A stretch of DNA of 64,000 nt, from assembly GCF_006494375.1 (NCBI RefSeq), contig NZ_VHIZ01000050.1:477256-541255 (forward strand), in the 5' to 3' direction. Within the stretch, counting starts at the first letter, position 1. Every line of letters begins with the position of its first letter. Positions 47,901 through 55,607 of the stretch are shown piece after piece. A model generated the notes under the pieces. It saw nothing but the letters and a program-made list of their open reading frames with translations. It had not been told where the DNA came from and ran no database searches. Source of the DNA: Pantoea anthophila. Lineage in GTDB: Bacteria > Pseudomonadota > Gammaproteobacteria > Enterobacterales > Enterobacteriaceae. A program made the position numbers and the translations under genes.

Positions 47901-48745
47901 TGGAGACCTCGTGGCTGGGCGGACGCGTGCCGCTGCCCGACCTGGCGCAGATTATCGATGGCGCGCTGCAGCCGCTGGCAAAACCGGTGGGGCCTAACGC
48001 CCGCTTCGGCTATCCGCTGCGCGGTGGCTTCCAGGCGCTGATGTCCGGCTTTCTGCCGCACCTGAAGTGCAAACTGGAAACGGATGCCACCCTGAGCCGG
48101 ATTTATCCGCAGGCGCATGTCGCGCTGCTGGCGGATGGACGCCACTACCGCTATGAGCAGTTGATCAGCACCATGCCGCTGCCGGAACTGATTAAACTGA
48201 TGGGCGATGAGGCGCCGGAAAATGTGCAGCGGGCGGCACAGCAGCTGCAGTTTGTCTCGGTGCGCTGCGTGAACCTGGGCATTGGCCGGGCTGACCTGAC
48301 CGAAAAACACTGGATTTACTATCCGGGCGACACGCTGTTTCACCGCATCTTTGTGCAGGGCAATGCCAGCCCGCACTGCAATCCCCCCGGCGGGTTCGGC
48401 TTAACCTGTGAAATCACCTACAACGCCGCCCATCCGCTGCCGCTGGCGGGCGATGCGCTGATTGAACGCTGCCGTCAGGATTGCATCCGGGTCGGGATGA
48501 TCAGCGAGAGCGATCCGCTGCTCTGCGCCTCAGAGGTCGATATGCCCTACGCCTACGTCATCTACGACCATGCGCGCAGTGCGAACGTGGCGCTGATCCG
48601 GCAGTGGCTGCTGACGCAGGATATCCATCTGTCAGGCCGCTACAGTGAGTGGGAATATTACAATTCCGACCACGCTTTCCTCGCCGGTAAGCGCGCCGCC
48701 GAAAATGTCCGGCTGCAGCATGTCAGCGAGCGGACACGCGGCTGA
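44984..48745 (+). CDS. Fusion protein: GH1-like glycosidase, glycosyltransferase and UDP-galactopyranose-mutase-like flavoprotein
   Basis: A 1253-residue single polypeptide. Residues 1-385 form a GH1/clan-A-like barrel with the putative acid/base Glu136 (PMNEISF) and nucleophile Glu290 (LAETSHVGS). Residues 390-775 form a GT-B glycosyltransferase (RWGFVFQRPQQLL, then SPTKVLEYMAAQLPIVS). Residues 785-1253 form a flavoprotein with VGAGPTGLSAGYHY, YAGHIMFSQDPYV, YPFQSALHGLP and SDHAFLAGKRAAENV, like UDP-galactopyranose mutases. An internal AGGAG and ATG at 46148 sit exactly at the first junction in the same frame. A 30-residue Arg/Ala/Gly-rich insert lies near residues 905-935. The start follows CGGGAG. 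Role in an unknown surface glycan is inferred. Confidence 0.85.
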   Translation: MTPFSSFWQAGYEGADHINPAGLALSMNDLNQHQSRAAADYAALAPFSLRTVRESVGWRLCERNGRYDFSTVAARMVAAREQGIQLSWTLCHYGWPADVTLFSDDFVSRFAAFCGALARFLAPWYSSAPVYSPMNEISFLSWGISVGVFPCEAISEPDRADAAKRQLVRATLAACDAIWQADPRARLLHCDPLIHIVPDPADPDSDGLARALCDTQYQAWDMLSGRRDPELGGAPRYLDLVGVNYYHDNQWEQGSNQRLWWHLGDSRRLPLHQMLQQVWQRYQRPLLLAETSHVGSGRGAWIGEIAAQVAQAQLAGVEMLGICLYPIIDRPLWEETTFWTRSGLWDLDLSGPDPYARQLQQPYADALRQAQRFLQHIVPSSFPCQESVMNKPALIVFSHLRWGFVFQRPQQLLTRLAQHYRVLFVEEPVWQAGPPGLHRSSPAANITVIQPHTPHDAPGFHDSQIAPLLLLLAPLLEEDEEPLIWFYTPMALPLLTPFKPRLVIYDCMDELSAFHNAPRQLQQRESALMTRADLVFTGGSSLYEAKRDKHHQVYCFPSSVDAVHFEQARDRSNHHPLQDAIPAKRLGYYGVLDERIDLPLIAALADSHPEWQIIMVGPVVKIDPASLPQRDNIHWLGQQPYQALPQFLAGWDVCLMPFAINASTRFISPTKVLEYMAAQLPIVSTAIVDVARHYAEEVAVAETPAAFIAACEEAMTLSAAERLALAGRMQVRVDATSWDRTAEQIQALIQQALTHPQPAGEPVTPASAQANVTPLTPAMLESEAVPCLIVGAGPTGLSAGYHYGEGAVLLEKNATPGGWCRSIDDRGFTFDYAGHIMFSQDPYVLQLYEMLLGDNLHWQAREAWVWNDGIYTRYPFQSALHGLPVEVVKECVLGAIEARYGETAAPAVPLDRARARRDCCADGAIADEGSLAGEVEGEEDFQHFILRTWGKGIARHFALPYNQKLWKVPLTEMETSWLGGRVPLPDLAQIIDGALQPLAKPVGPNARFGYPLRGGFQALMSGFLPHLKCKLETDATLSRIYPQAHVALLADGRHYRYEQLISTMPLPELIKLMGDEAPENVQRAAQQLQFVSVRCVNLGIGRADLTEKHWIYYPGDTLFHRIFVQGNASPHCNPPGGFGLTCEITYNAAHPLPLAGDALIERCRQDCIRVGMISESDPLLCASEVDMPYAYVIYDHARSANVALIRQWLLTQDIHLSGRYSEWEYYNSDHAFLAGKRAAENVRLQHVSERTRG

Positions 48746-48751
48746 CCCGAC

Positions 48752-48779
48752 GCAGCCAGCTACGCAAGAGGCTGGCTGC
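48752..48779. terminator. Two-way hairpin after the fusion gene
   Basis: GCAGCCAGC/GCTGGCTGC form a 9-bp stem with a 10-base loop between the fusion gene stop and the convergent lipoprotein gene, overlapping the last codons of the latter. Confidence 0.5.
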
Positions 48780-49089
48780 ACTTCGCGGCTTTCAGCGACT
48801 GCAACTGGCTGACGCGCCGCGCCACCTTCTGGCTGGCATTGTATTTTGCAATGCCATTACCCAGACCAAAATCGCCGACGAAGCCCAGCACGGTCAGGGC
48901 GTCAAACCGACCGGTCTGCTCAATATCGCTCTGTACGCCGTGCGCTTTCACCAGCTCCTGATCCAGCGCGCCACAACTGAGCATCGCCGTCTCTTCCGGC
49001 GTCACCGCCGTGGCCTGCGGATAGTGCTTGGTGGCACAGCCTGTCAGCGACAGCGCCAGCAGCGCCGCCAGAATTATCCTGTTATGCAT
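48760..49089 (-). CDS. Small lipoprotein of unknown function
   Basis: A 109-residue protein with a lipoprotein signal and lipobox LTGC (Cys18), then about 90 residues with two cysteines (MLSCGALDQ, AAKCSQPLA) that could form a disulfide. The segment VLGFVGDFGLGNGIAKYNASQ is glycine-rich and similar to phage- or plasmid-type entry lipoproteins, but no firm family is evident. The 352-base gap on its upstream side (49090-49441) shows no gene. Confidence 0.75.
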   Translation of the reverse strand: MHNRIILAALLALSLTGCATKHYPQATAVTPEETAMLSCGALDQELVKAHGVQSDIEQTGRFDALTVLGFVGDFGLGNGIAKYNASQKVARRVSQLQSLKAAKCSQPLA

Positions 49090-49441
49090 TTTTCATCGCC
49101 CGATGTTCACCTCAATAACCGGGTTATCGGCAGATTCCGCCGCGATCATGAGTGACTGACCTACCAATAATGGTTGAAACCGCTACGCTAAGGTAGGATC
49201 CCGCGCGTGATGGTCAGTTGCCGTGCGTGACTGTCCGGGCGCGACGCCGTGAACGCACATCCGCCGTTCCCCGCTTCTGCCCTGAATTTCAACGCGTTAG
49301 CCTGCATGAAGCTGCCACCGGCAGCGTTTAAAGAGTAAAGCCTGATCGATATTCAGTGATGAACGGTCAGTGCAAGCGAAGCCAGACACGGAAAATTCGT
49401 GCTTCGGGTTTATCAGAGTATGTTCCAGATGAGGTTTTTCC

Positions 49442-50668
49442 ATGCGTTTTAAAGGATTGAACATCGGATTTTTCATTTTGATTCTGGCGATCGCCACGTT
49501 CGCCTTTTTTGAGGTGCTTTCGCCCTATTTCTCGCCGATTTTATGGGCGGCAATTCTGGCGGTCATTTTCCATCCGCTGAAAAGTTATCTGCGGGGCCGG
49601 CTGGGGGAACGCAATGGCCTGGCCGCACTGCTCACCCTGCTCTGCATCTGTCTGATTGTGTTTACGCCGCTGGCCATTATCGCCTCATCGCTGGTGGTCG
49701 AAACCAATGCGGTCTATCACAAGCTGCAGACCAACTCGGCGCAGTTCCCGGCGGTTTTCGCCGACCTGCTGCAGCATCTGCCGCGCTGGGCAAAACACTA
49801 TCTGGCTGAAAATAATCTCGATACCGCCGGAGAGATTCAGCAGAAGCTCTCCTCGTTTGCCCTCAAGGGCGGCCAGTACCTGGCAGGCAGCGCATTCATC
49901 ATCGGCAGGGGCACCTTCAGCTTTACCGTCGGTTTTGGCGTGATGCTCTATCTGCTGTTCTTCCTGCTGAAAGATGGCTCCTATCTGGTGCATCTGATCC
50001 TGGAAGCGCTGCCGCTTTCGACCTACGTCAAGCATCACCTGCTGGTGAAGTTTGCCGCGGTGGCGCGTGCGACGGTCAAAGGCACGGTTGTGGTCGGCAT
50101 CGTGCAGGGTATTCTCGGCGGGCTGGCCTTCTGGTTCACCGGCATTGACGGCAGCCTGCTGTGGGGGGCGCTGATGGCGTTCCTCTCTCTGATCCCGGCC
50201 GTCGGCTCCGCCATTATCTGGGTGCCTGCAGCGGTCTTCTTCTTTGCCACCGGTGCCGTGTGGAAAGGCCTCTTCCTGGTCGGTTTCTTCGTGGTGATTG
50301 TGGGGCTGGTGGATAACATCCTGCGTCCGCTGCTGGTCGGTAAAGACACCAAAATGCCTGACTACCTGATCCTGATCGCCACGCTGGGCGGGATGGAGAT
50401 TTATGGCATCAACGGTTTTGTCATCGGTCCGGTGATTGCGGCGCTGTTCATCGCCTGCTGGAACCTGCTCTCCGGTCGCGATAATCGCGAGAACATCGAA
50501 GTCATCGACGAAGAGGTGATCGAAGAGGGCAAGAAACAGTCTGAGACCGCCGCCGAGGCCGCGGCAGAAGCCGCCGCCGTTGCGGCCGAAGCAGCGGCTG
50601 ACGCGGAGATGAAAGTCTCAGCCTTAGCGGCGGCAGAGAAAGAAAAAGCCGCCGCCAGCAAAACCTGA
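49442..50668 (+). CDS. AI-2E family permease
   Basis: A 408-residue polytopic membrane protein of the UPF0118/AI-2E family (PerM, TqsA, YdiK relatives). It has about eight segments, the cytoplasmic-type VDNILRPLLVGKDTKMPDYLI signature and GGMEIYGINGFVIGPVIAALF. The last 45 residues form an Ala/Glu-rich, probably coiled-coil tail (ETAAEAAAEAAAVAAEAAAD) that is unusual for the family. Members export signalling molecules or exchange ions; the substrate is unknown. Followed by a terminator. Confidence 0.85.
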   Translation: MRFKGLNIGFFILILAIATFAFFEVLSPYFSPILWAAILAVIFHPLKSYLRGRLGERNGLAALLTLLCICLIVFTPLAIIASSLVVETNAVYHKLQTNSAQFPAVFADLLQHLPRWAKHYLAENNLDTAGEIQQKLSSFALKGGQYLAGSAFIIGRGTFSFTVGFGVMLYLLFFLLKDGSYLVHLILEALPLSTYVKHHLLVKFAAVARATVKGTVVVGIVQGILGGLAFWFTGIDGSLLWGALMAFLSLIPAVGSAIIWVPAAVFFFATGAVWKGLFLVGFFVVIVGLVDNILRPLLVGKDTKMPDYLILIATLGGMEIYGINGFVIGPVIAALFIACWNLLSGRDNRENIEVIDEEVIEEGKKQSETAAEAAAEAAAVAAEAAADAEMKVSALAAAEKEKAAASKT

Positions 50669-50689
50669 TTTTCTCTGGAAATGAAAAAA

Positions 50690-50712
50690 CCCACCTTTCG
50701 GTGGGTTTTCAG
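50690..50712 (+). terminator. Terminator after the AI-2E gene
   Basis: AAACCCACC/GGTGGGTTT with loop TTTC lies 22 bases after the stop. The same hairpin is repeated almost exactly at 50915. Confidence 0.85.
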
Positions 50713-50769
50713 AGGCTACAAAATTTAAGACCCGGTTAATCAGGCAACAATGAAAACGCGCAACGCGTC

Positions 50770-50868
50770 GGGAACAGGGTCAGAAGAGGAAAGCGTCCCG
50801 CGCCAGGGACGGTGCGGGCCGAGCGGCCATGGATGGCATAAGCGACTTTCCGATCTGCCCCTGCTCCC
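50770..50868. repeat. Palindromic interspersed repeat, copy B (about 100 bp)
   Basis: A 99-bp imperfect palindrome. The left arm GGGAACAGGGTCAGAAG with GGAAAGCG is mirrored by CGACTTTCC and CTGCCCCTGCTCCC at the right. The left arm matches the element at 10901-11001 in reverse orientation. The centre holds CGCGCCAGGGACGGTGCGGG and GGCCATGGATGGC. It sits between two identical terminators. Confidence 0.65.
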
Positions 50869-50914
50869 GGGGCTGGCTCAATATCAAAGCAATCTGCCCT
50901 GGCATTGCAGCCAT

Positions 50915-50946
50915 AAAAAACCCACCTTTCGGTGGGTTCTTTTTTA
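50915..50946. terminator. Second, near-identical terminator hairpin
   Basis: AAAAAACCCACC-TTTC-GGTGGGTT followed by CTTTTTT duplicates the hairpin at 50690. It can serve the convergent gene at 50964 on the minus strand through its A6 run. Confidence 0.85.
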
Positions 50947-50963
50947 TCTGAAATGGTAGCGAA

Positions 50964-51281
50964 TCAGTTGGTCGCTTTGTTTTTCAGATCTTCAGCGCCC
51001 TGCTTGGTTTTATCCCAGCCTTTCTCGGCACCTTCTTTCGTTTTGTGCCAGCCCTTCTGGGTGCCTTCGCTGATTTTGCTGCCGGTGGTGTGGCTCTTGC
51101 CTTCCGCCGCGTGCTCAGATTTCAGCTTCAGCTCTTCGCCCTGATTCTGCGCATGATGCAGTTTTTCTTTAGCGGTATCCGCGCCTTTGTGCGCTTCCGC
51201 AACGGTGTTATCGGTAGTGGTAGCAGCAAATACCGGCGAGGCCAGCAAAATAGCAGACAGTGCAATAATTGATTTCTTCAT
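50964..51281 (-). CDS. Periplasmic LEA-like helical repeat protein
   Basis: A 105-residue secreted protein with a signal peptide ending AASPVFA-type (LLASPVFAA, cleavage near residue 20). The mature part is rich in Lys, Glu, His and Gly with no cysteine. It contains a tandem 11-residue repeat, KGWHKTKEGAE followed by KGWDKTKQGAE, typical of LEA-like desiccation proteins. AGGGAATT precedes the Met at 51281. A role in osmotic or drying stress is inferred only from composition. Confidence 0.75.
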   Translation of the reverse strand: MKKSIIALSAILLASPVFAATTTDNTVAEAHKGADTAKEKLHHAQNQGEELKLKSEHAAEGKSHTTGSKISEGTQKGWHKTKEGAEKGWDKTKQGAEDLKNKATN

Positions 51282-51419
51282 AATTCCCTCTGTATTCATT
51301 GTTGCCGTGTAGGTTTTAATCCTGGCATAGCGATTCCAGGAAAGATTTAAGAATAAACCAGGAATGAAAAAGGGCCAGTTTTCACCAGAAAATTCCCTCC
51401 GGGGCAGCCTGATCGTCCG

Positions 51420-51845
51420 CTACCAGAGCGCGAGCTGCGGATCGTCATCCGGCTTCGTCGTCTTTCTGACCATCCGCGCGGGCGGTGCGGGACGCTGCAT
51501 CTGATCGCTGATCCACTGCAACAGCACTGACACCACATAGGCCTGCTGCTCTGCGCTCAGGGGCTGCTGCTGAGCAATATTGTGCCATTTGCTCAGACAG
51601 CCGCGACAGCAGGTCGCGGTGGCGTGCTGGGCGATAAACACCGGATGACCGCGCATCGGCGTCTGTTTGCCATCACGCGCGGGCCGGGCAGGCGCCAGCC
51701 GCTGTGCAACAAACTCTGCGGCATGCTCACGCAACACCGGCTCGCCTTTACTCAGCGCATAATCATACTCCGCGCGCCCCAGTCGAAAGCGCTGGCGGAA
51801 GGGCGAGCGCGCCAGGCGGGCAAAGAGATCGTCAGAAACCGTCAT
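51420..51845 (-). CDS. DUF4186 family protein
   Basis: A 141-residue cytoplasmic protein. It contains the DUF4186 block RQRFRLGRAEYDYALSKG, REHAAEFVAQRLAPA, DGKQTPMRGHPVFIAQHATA and TCCRGCLSKWHNI. The CCRGC and HATA residues suggest a metal site. Function unknown. It lies 12 bases from the cupin gene in the same direction and probably forms an operon with it. Confidence 0.85.
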   Translation of the reverse strand: MTVSDDLFARLARSPFRQRFRLGRAEYDYALSKGEPVLREHAAEFVAQRLAPARPARDGKQTPMRGHPVFIAQHATATCCRGCLSKWHNIAQQQPLSAEQQAYVVSVLLQWISDQMQRPAPPARMVRKTTKPDDDPQLALW

Positions 51846-51857
51846 ACTGCCCGCCCG

Positions 51858-52130
51858 TCACTCATATTTCCGGCCCGCCAGGTAGCGGACGCCCTGCGGC
51901 CCGAACGCCTCACGATGCAGCTCATTCGGCTGCAGGTGAAACGTCTCTCCCGGATAGTAAGTGGTCTCGCCCTGTTCTGTACTGATGGTGATATCACCAC
52001 TGAGGATCAGGGCCAGGGCTTCGAAGGTATGGACATGATTGTCGAGCTCGGTGGCGGGCGCACGTTCCACCAGCAGTGGCTCGTCAAACCCCTCTCCGGC
52101 TAATCGTTTTCTGAATTCATCTTCTGTCAT
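51858..52130 (-). CDS. Small cupin-domain protein
   Basis: A 90-residue single-domain cupin. The metal-binding pattern is seen in LDNHVHTFEALALILSGDITI and YYPGETFHLQPNELHREAFGPQG, with His in VHT and HRE and a Glu between. Such proteins bind a divalent metal and may act as dioxygenases, isomerases or sensors. The ATG at 52130 follows GAGGAGTGACA; an in-frame GTG two codons up is less likely. It is upstream of the DUF4186 gene. Confidence 0.82.
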   Translation of the reverse strand: MTEDEFRKRLAGEGFDEPLLVERAPATELDNHVHTFEALALILSGDITISTEQGETTYYPGETFHLQPNELHREAFGPQGVRYLAGRKYE

Positions 52131-52300
52131 TGTCACTCCTCGATATGGAACCGACCCTGGTAGTGTAGACGATTTTTATCGCCATTTATGGCACGCCGGT
52201 GGTTACGTAAAGTAGCGCAAGCAGGGTTGTTCACCGCGCATACCGATGCTGTACTTTCCGCCTCGTGCCAGCCATTTTGACATCAGGATGACGGAAAAAT

Positions 52301-53197
52301 ATGTCTCACCCTCTGAAAACCGCCCTGCTGCTGATCAATCCGCGTTCGCGTAAAGGCCGTGCGGCGGCCAGCCGGGCCAGGACGCTGCTGACTCAGGCGG
52401 GTATCACCCTGCTGCAACCGGCTGAGGAGGAGAGCCGCAGCTACCGCGAACTCATCGCGGCTTATGCCCATCGCATTGATGCGGTGATCGTTGGCGGGGG
52501 CGACGGCACGCTTAACGCCGCCGCGCCGGGCGTGATGCAGACCGGCCTGCCGCTGGGGATCCTGCCGCTGGGCACCGCCAACGACTTTGCCCGGACGCTC
52601 GGCATCCCCGCCACGCTGGAGCAGGCGGTGCAGATTATCACTGACGGGCAGCTGCGCGCAGTCGATCTGGGGGAGGTGAATCAGCATCTGTTCCTCAACG
52701 TCTCCAGCATCGGCTTTTCCGCCGAGCTGGCGCGCAATCTCACCGCAGAATCAAAAAAACGCTGGGGGGTCGGCGGTTATGCTCTGGCGGCGTTGCGGCT
52801 GCTGCGTCAGAGCCGTCCGTTCAGCGCCACCCTGATCCATGAGGAGCAGCGCACGCCCATCCGGACCGTTCAGGTTTCCGTGGGCAACGGCCGTTTTTAT
52901 GGCGGAGGGATGACGGTCGAAGCGCGCGCCGCACCGGACGACGGGCTGCTGGACGTTTACAGCCTGGAGGTCCGGCACAGCTGGCAGCTGATTGCGCTGC
53001 TGCCCTTTCTGCGATGGGGTACGCAGGGTCGCTGGCGCAACGTGCGCACCTTCAGCACGACGGCGCTCACCATCGAAACGCGTCGTCCCCATTACATCAA
53101 TGCAGACGGCGAGATTATCGGACAGACGCCCGCCCATTTCCGCCTGATCGCAGGGGCCATACAGGTTTATGCCCCTGCCGGTCCGACAGCGGAATAG
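52301..53197 (+). CDS. YegS/DagK-type lipid kinase
   Basis: A 298-residue diacylglycerol-kinase-catalytic-domain protein. It shows LLINPRSRKG at the start, the nucleotide motif VIVGGGDGTLNAAAPG near residues 62-77, LPLGTANDFARTLGIP near residues 88-103, and the C-terminal lobe with NADGEIIGQTPAHFRL. The relatives YegS and BmrU phosphorylate lipids such as phosphatidylglycerol. It acts at the inner membrane face. It stands alone between the cupin and the BssS-like gene. Confidence 0.88.
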   Translation: MSHPLKTALLLINPRSRKGRAAASRARTLLTQAGITLLQPAEEESRSYRELIAAYAHRIDAVIVGGGDGTLNAAAPGVMQTGLPLGILPLGTANDFARTLGIPATLEQAVQIITDGQLRAVDLGEVNQHLFLNVSSIGFSAELARNLTAESKKRWGVGGYALAALRLLRQSRPFSATLIHEEQRTPIRTVQVSVGNGRFYGGGMTVEARAAPDDGLLDVYSLEVRHSWQLIALLPFLRWGTQGRWRNVRTFSTTALTIETRRPHYINADGEIIGQTPAHFRLIAGAIQVYAPAGPTAE

Positions 53198-53216
53198 CGG
53201 ATGTCACATCGCGGGG

Positions 53217-53450
53217 TTAATGCTGAGTGCCGTTCTTTTCGGCGTCGTTGATCTGCGTGGTGAGGGTGCTGACCAGCTCTTTCGCCATCTCGATGGTCAG
53301 GCCGAAAAACAGCGACTCCTGCGCCGATCGCGCGCGTGGGACCTGAGGATCGAGGTAGCTGAACTGCAGCACCAGCGCGGCGTGCCCGCTTAACGGGCCG
53401 ATGTGCCAGCCGGTGACCGGATAGAACGTAAAACGGTTAAAATCATTCAC
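53217..53450 (-). CDS. BssS-like biofilm regulator family protein
   Basis: A 77-residue protein with the spacing of E. coli BssS: P-x-x-GW-x-I near residue 12, AL-x-L and a Tyr-x-x-P, and late LT-x-x-x-A-x-x-x-x-S-x-L. Matches are scattered, so the assignment is tentative. E. coli BssS affects biofilm formation and signal uptake. It is convergent with the lipid kinase gene, 19 bases away. Confidence 0.6.
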   Translation of the reverse strand: MNDFNRFTFYPVTGWHIGPLSGHAALVLQFSYLDPQVPRARSAQESLFFGLTIEMAKELVSTLTTQINDAEKNGTQH

Positions 53451-53625
53451 TATATACCTGACTTGTTAAGCATAACGCTGATTGAGTGTCAGGCCAGCTC
53501 AGAAAATAAAACACGGTTCGGTTACTCAGCCTGGCGCAGATCGGCTGAATAGCAAGCGAAGCGAGATTCACCCTGCCCGCCGGGCGTGGCATCTGCAGCC
53601 CGGCGAAACCTGCCGTCTGAGGCGG

Positions 53626-54075
53626 TCAGCTGTCCGCGCGGGGGATAACCGAAATATGTCCGTTGACCTCCAGCACGGCATACTTAATCTGATCAAACCG
53701 TTCCAGTCCCGGTCCGGAACGCGCCGCCTCCAGCACATCGTCAGGATCAATCCCGGTCATCTTCATGCGTTCGGTCAGCAGGTTGCCGTTTTCCACCAGA
53801 ATCACCGGACCGCCATCGATCGCCTGCTCCACCACCGGAAAGCGGCTTTTCAGTTTTCCCAGTACGATGTCGATCGTCACCAGCGTGATAATCGTCAGCG
53901 CCGCGCCCGTCACCGAGAAATCATCGCCCAGCAGCGCCTGCTGCGTGGCTTCGCTGATAATCAGCAGCAGAATCAGATCGAAAGAGGTCATCTGCAACAG
54001 CGTGCGTCTGCCCGCAATTTTGAACACCACCATCAGAACCAGGTAGATCGCTGCAGCGCGTAAAACCGTTTCCAT
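53626..54075 (-). CDS. Short DUF421 membrane protein
   Basis: A 149-residue protein with two to three N-terminal membrane segments (residues 5-70). It has the family motif AGRRTLLQMTSFDLILLLIISEATQQALLG, and a cytoplasmic part GGPVILVENGNLLTERMKMTGI with LDQIKYAVLEVNGHISVIP (here read FDQIKYAVLEVNGHISVIP). It is a second, shorter DUF421 gene in this window; unlike the one at 43687 it has no zinc ribbon. It lies 12 bases downstream of the gene at 54088. Confidence 0.82.
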   Translation of the reverse strand: METVLRAAAIYLVLMVVFKIAGRRTLLQMTSFDLILLLIISEATQQALLGDDFSVTGAALTIITLVTIDIVLGKLKSRFPVVEQAIDGGPVILVENGNLLTERMKMTGIDPDDVLEAARSGPGLERFDQIKYAVLEVNGHISVIPRADS

Positions 54076-54087
54076 AAAGTGCCTCTG

Positions 54088-54603
54088 TCAGGGATAGATC
54101 CATTGGGTAAATCGGGCCGGCGCGTGATCATCGCCCTGAATCGTGACGTGGATCAGGCCCGCATCGCGTGGCTGCAGGCCGAGCCAGATTGCGTGATCCG
54201 CCCCGGTGTCACCGCTGGAAAAGGTCAGCCGCAGATCGCTGCCGATCGTCACGGCTTCCAGCGGCTGCGGCTGCAGCGTCTGGATCTGCAGATTATTCAG
54301 CGCGCCGCCGCCAATCGTGATCGTGAAGCGATCGCCGGCGGGTGCGTTGTAGCCAATCCGCATATCCATATTGCTTTCGGTCCGGCCGAACCGTTCATAT
54401 TCAACCTGAAGTGTGCCGTCTGGCGACCGGCTATGACCCTCGCTCAGCACCCCTTTAGAAAAGAGGCCGCACGCCCCCAGAATCACCAGCAGAATTAACA
54501 GATACTCCCCTGCCCGCTGAATCAGCCATTCACGCCGTACCCAGCGAAGATCTTCTTTTATCGGGTAGTCCCGACTCACAATGCGATCTCTTTTCACTCT
54601 CAT
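54088..54603 (-). CDS. Single-span membrane protein of the cytochrome bd operon
   Basis: A 171-residue protein with one membrane helix (AGEYLLILLVILGACGLF, about residues 30-47). A predicted periplasmic beta-rich domain follows (DGTLQVEYERFGRTESNMDMRIGY). I do not recognise the family. The ATG at 54603 is near AGAGGGA. A longer frame begins at 54663, where ATG overlaps the cioB stop (TAATG) and would add 20 residues; which start is used is open. Its place suggests assembly or stability of the oxidase. Confidence 0.65.
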   Translation of the reverse strand: MRVKRDRIVSRDYPIKEDLRWVRREWLIQRAGEYLLILLVILGACGLFSKGVLSEGHSRSPDGTLQVEYERFGRTESNMDMRIGYNAPAGDRFTITIGGGALNNLQIQTLQPQPLEAVTIGSDLRLTFSSGDTGADHAIWLGLQPRDAGLIHVTIQGDDHAPARFTQWIYP

Positions 54604-54662
54604 TCCCTCTGGTAAGCGTACCCGCCTCTGCAGCACGCTGCCTGAAGCATAGCGGACGGGCA

Positions 54663-55598
54663 TTATTTCGCGCGGCGCTCAACCCAGAACGACCAGCTGT
54701 GGTAGAGCAGCGTGAGCGGCATCGCAATCACCGCTCCCACCAGCACAAAACCCTGCGTGACCGGTGAAGCGGCGCTGTCGCTGAGCGTAAACTGATAGGG
54801 CACCAGCCACGGATAGAGGCCACACAATACGCCGCTAAAGAGTGCGCTAATCAGCATCAGCGTCAGAATGAGTTGCAGTAGCGGCCTGGCGCGCCACAAG
54901 GCCACCGGCAGGGCGATCCAGAGCAATACTATCGCGCCTGCCGCGATCCTGCCCGGCGGTCGCTGCCAGCTCTGCCGCCAGAGATCGGCATTGAGATAGA
55001 GGTCGGCCAGAAAAATAACCAGCGCCAGCAGCCACCACAGCCAGCTCAGTGCCGCCGCCAGCGGCTGTACCCGATCACCAATGCGCCAGCCAATCCAGCA
55101 GCAGGCCAGCAGCGAATTGATCGCGATCAGGCCTGCGCCGCTGAGCAGCGGCACCAGACTCAGCCCATCCGGCAGGCCGGTCTGCGGCTGAGCGCTGATG
55201 ATCATGCCGGCGCACCAGCCCTGAATAAAGGTCGCCAGCGCGGAGCTGCCCGCCATGAGGCGATCCAGCCAGCGACGCAGGCGGGGAGAACTCTGAGCGC
55301 GATACTCCAGTGCCATCGCCCGCACCAGCAGCGCCAGCAGCATGGCAAACAGCGGGACACTCAGCTGACTGAACAGCAGCGCATAGACCGGCGGAAACAG
55401 CGCCAGCAGCCCACCCGCCGCCAGCACCAGCCAGGTTTCATTCGCATCCCACACCGGCAGAATGCTGTGCGTCATCAGTTCACGCTGTTCATCATCGTGA
55501 AACCAGCAGAAAAGCATCCCCACGCCCAGATCCGTGCCATCCAGCAGCAGGTAGAGCAGCAGAGAGAGACAGATAATCAGCGCAGAGAGTTCGGCCAT
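54663..55598 (-). CDS. CioB/CydB-like subunit II of cytochrome bd-type quinol oxidase
   Basis: A 311-residue polytopic membrane protein with about eight segments. The N-terminal LLLYLLLDGTDLGVGMLFCW and WDANETWLVLAAGGLLALFPPVYA are hallmarks of subunit II. It lies 9 bases downstream of subunit I and is coupled to the next gene. Family proteins pair with CioA/CydA to reduce oxygen with quinol. Confidence 0.9.
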   Translation of the reverse strand: MAELSALIICLSLLLYLLLDGTDLGVGMLFCWFHDDEQRELMTHSILPVWDANETWLVLAAGGLLALFPPVYALLFSQLSVPLFAMLLALLVRAMALEYRAQSSPRLRRWLDRLMAGSSALATFIQGWCAGMIISAQPQTGLPDGLSLVPLLSGAGLIAINSLLACCWIGWRIGDRVQPLAAALSWLWWLLALVIFLADLYLNADLWRQSWQRPPGRIAAGAIVLLWIALPVALWRARPLLQLILTLMLISALFSGVLCGLYPWLVPYQFTLSDSAASPVTQGFVLVGAVIAMPLTLLYHSWSFWVERRAK

Positions 55599-55607
55599 GT
55601 CACTCTC

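Noticed and set aside
47306..48376. A 356-residue minus-strand frame inside the fusion gene
   Set aside because: It lies entirely over the flavoprotein domain, whose motifs are clear on the plus strand; long antisense frames are expected in GC-rich codons.
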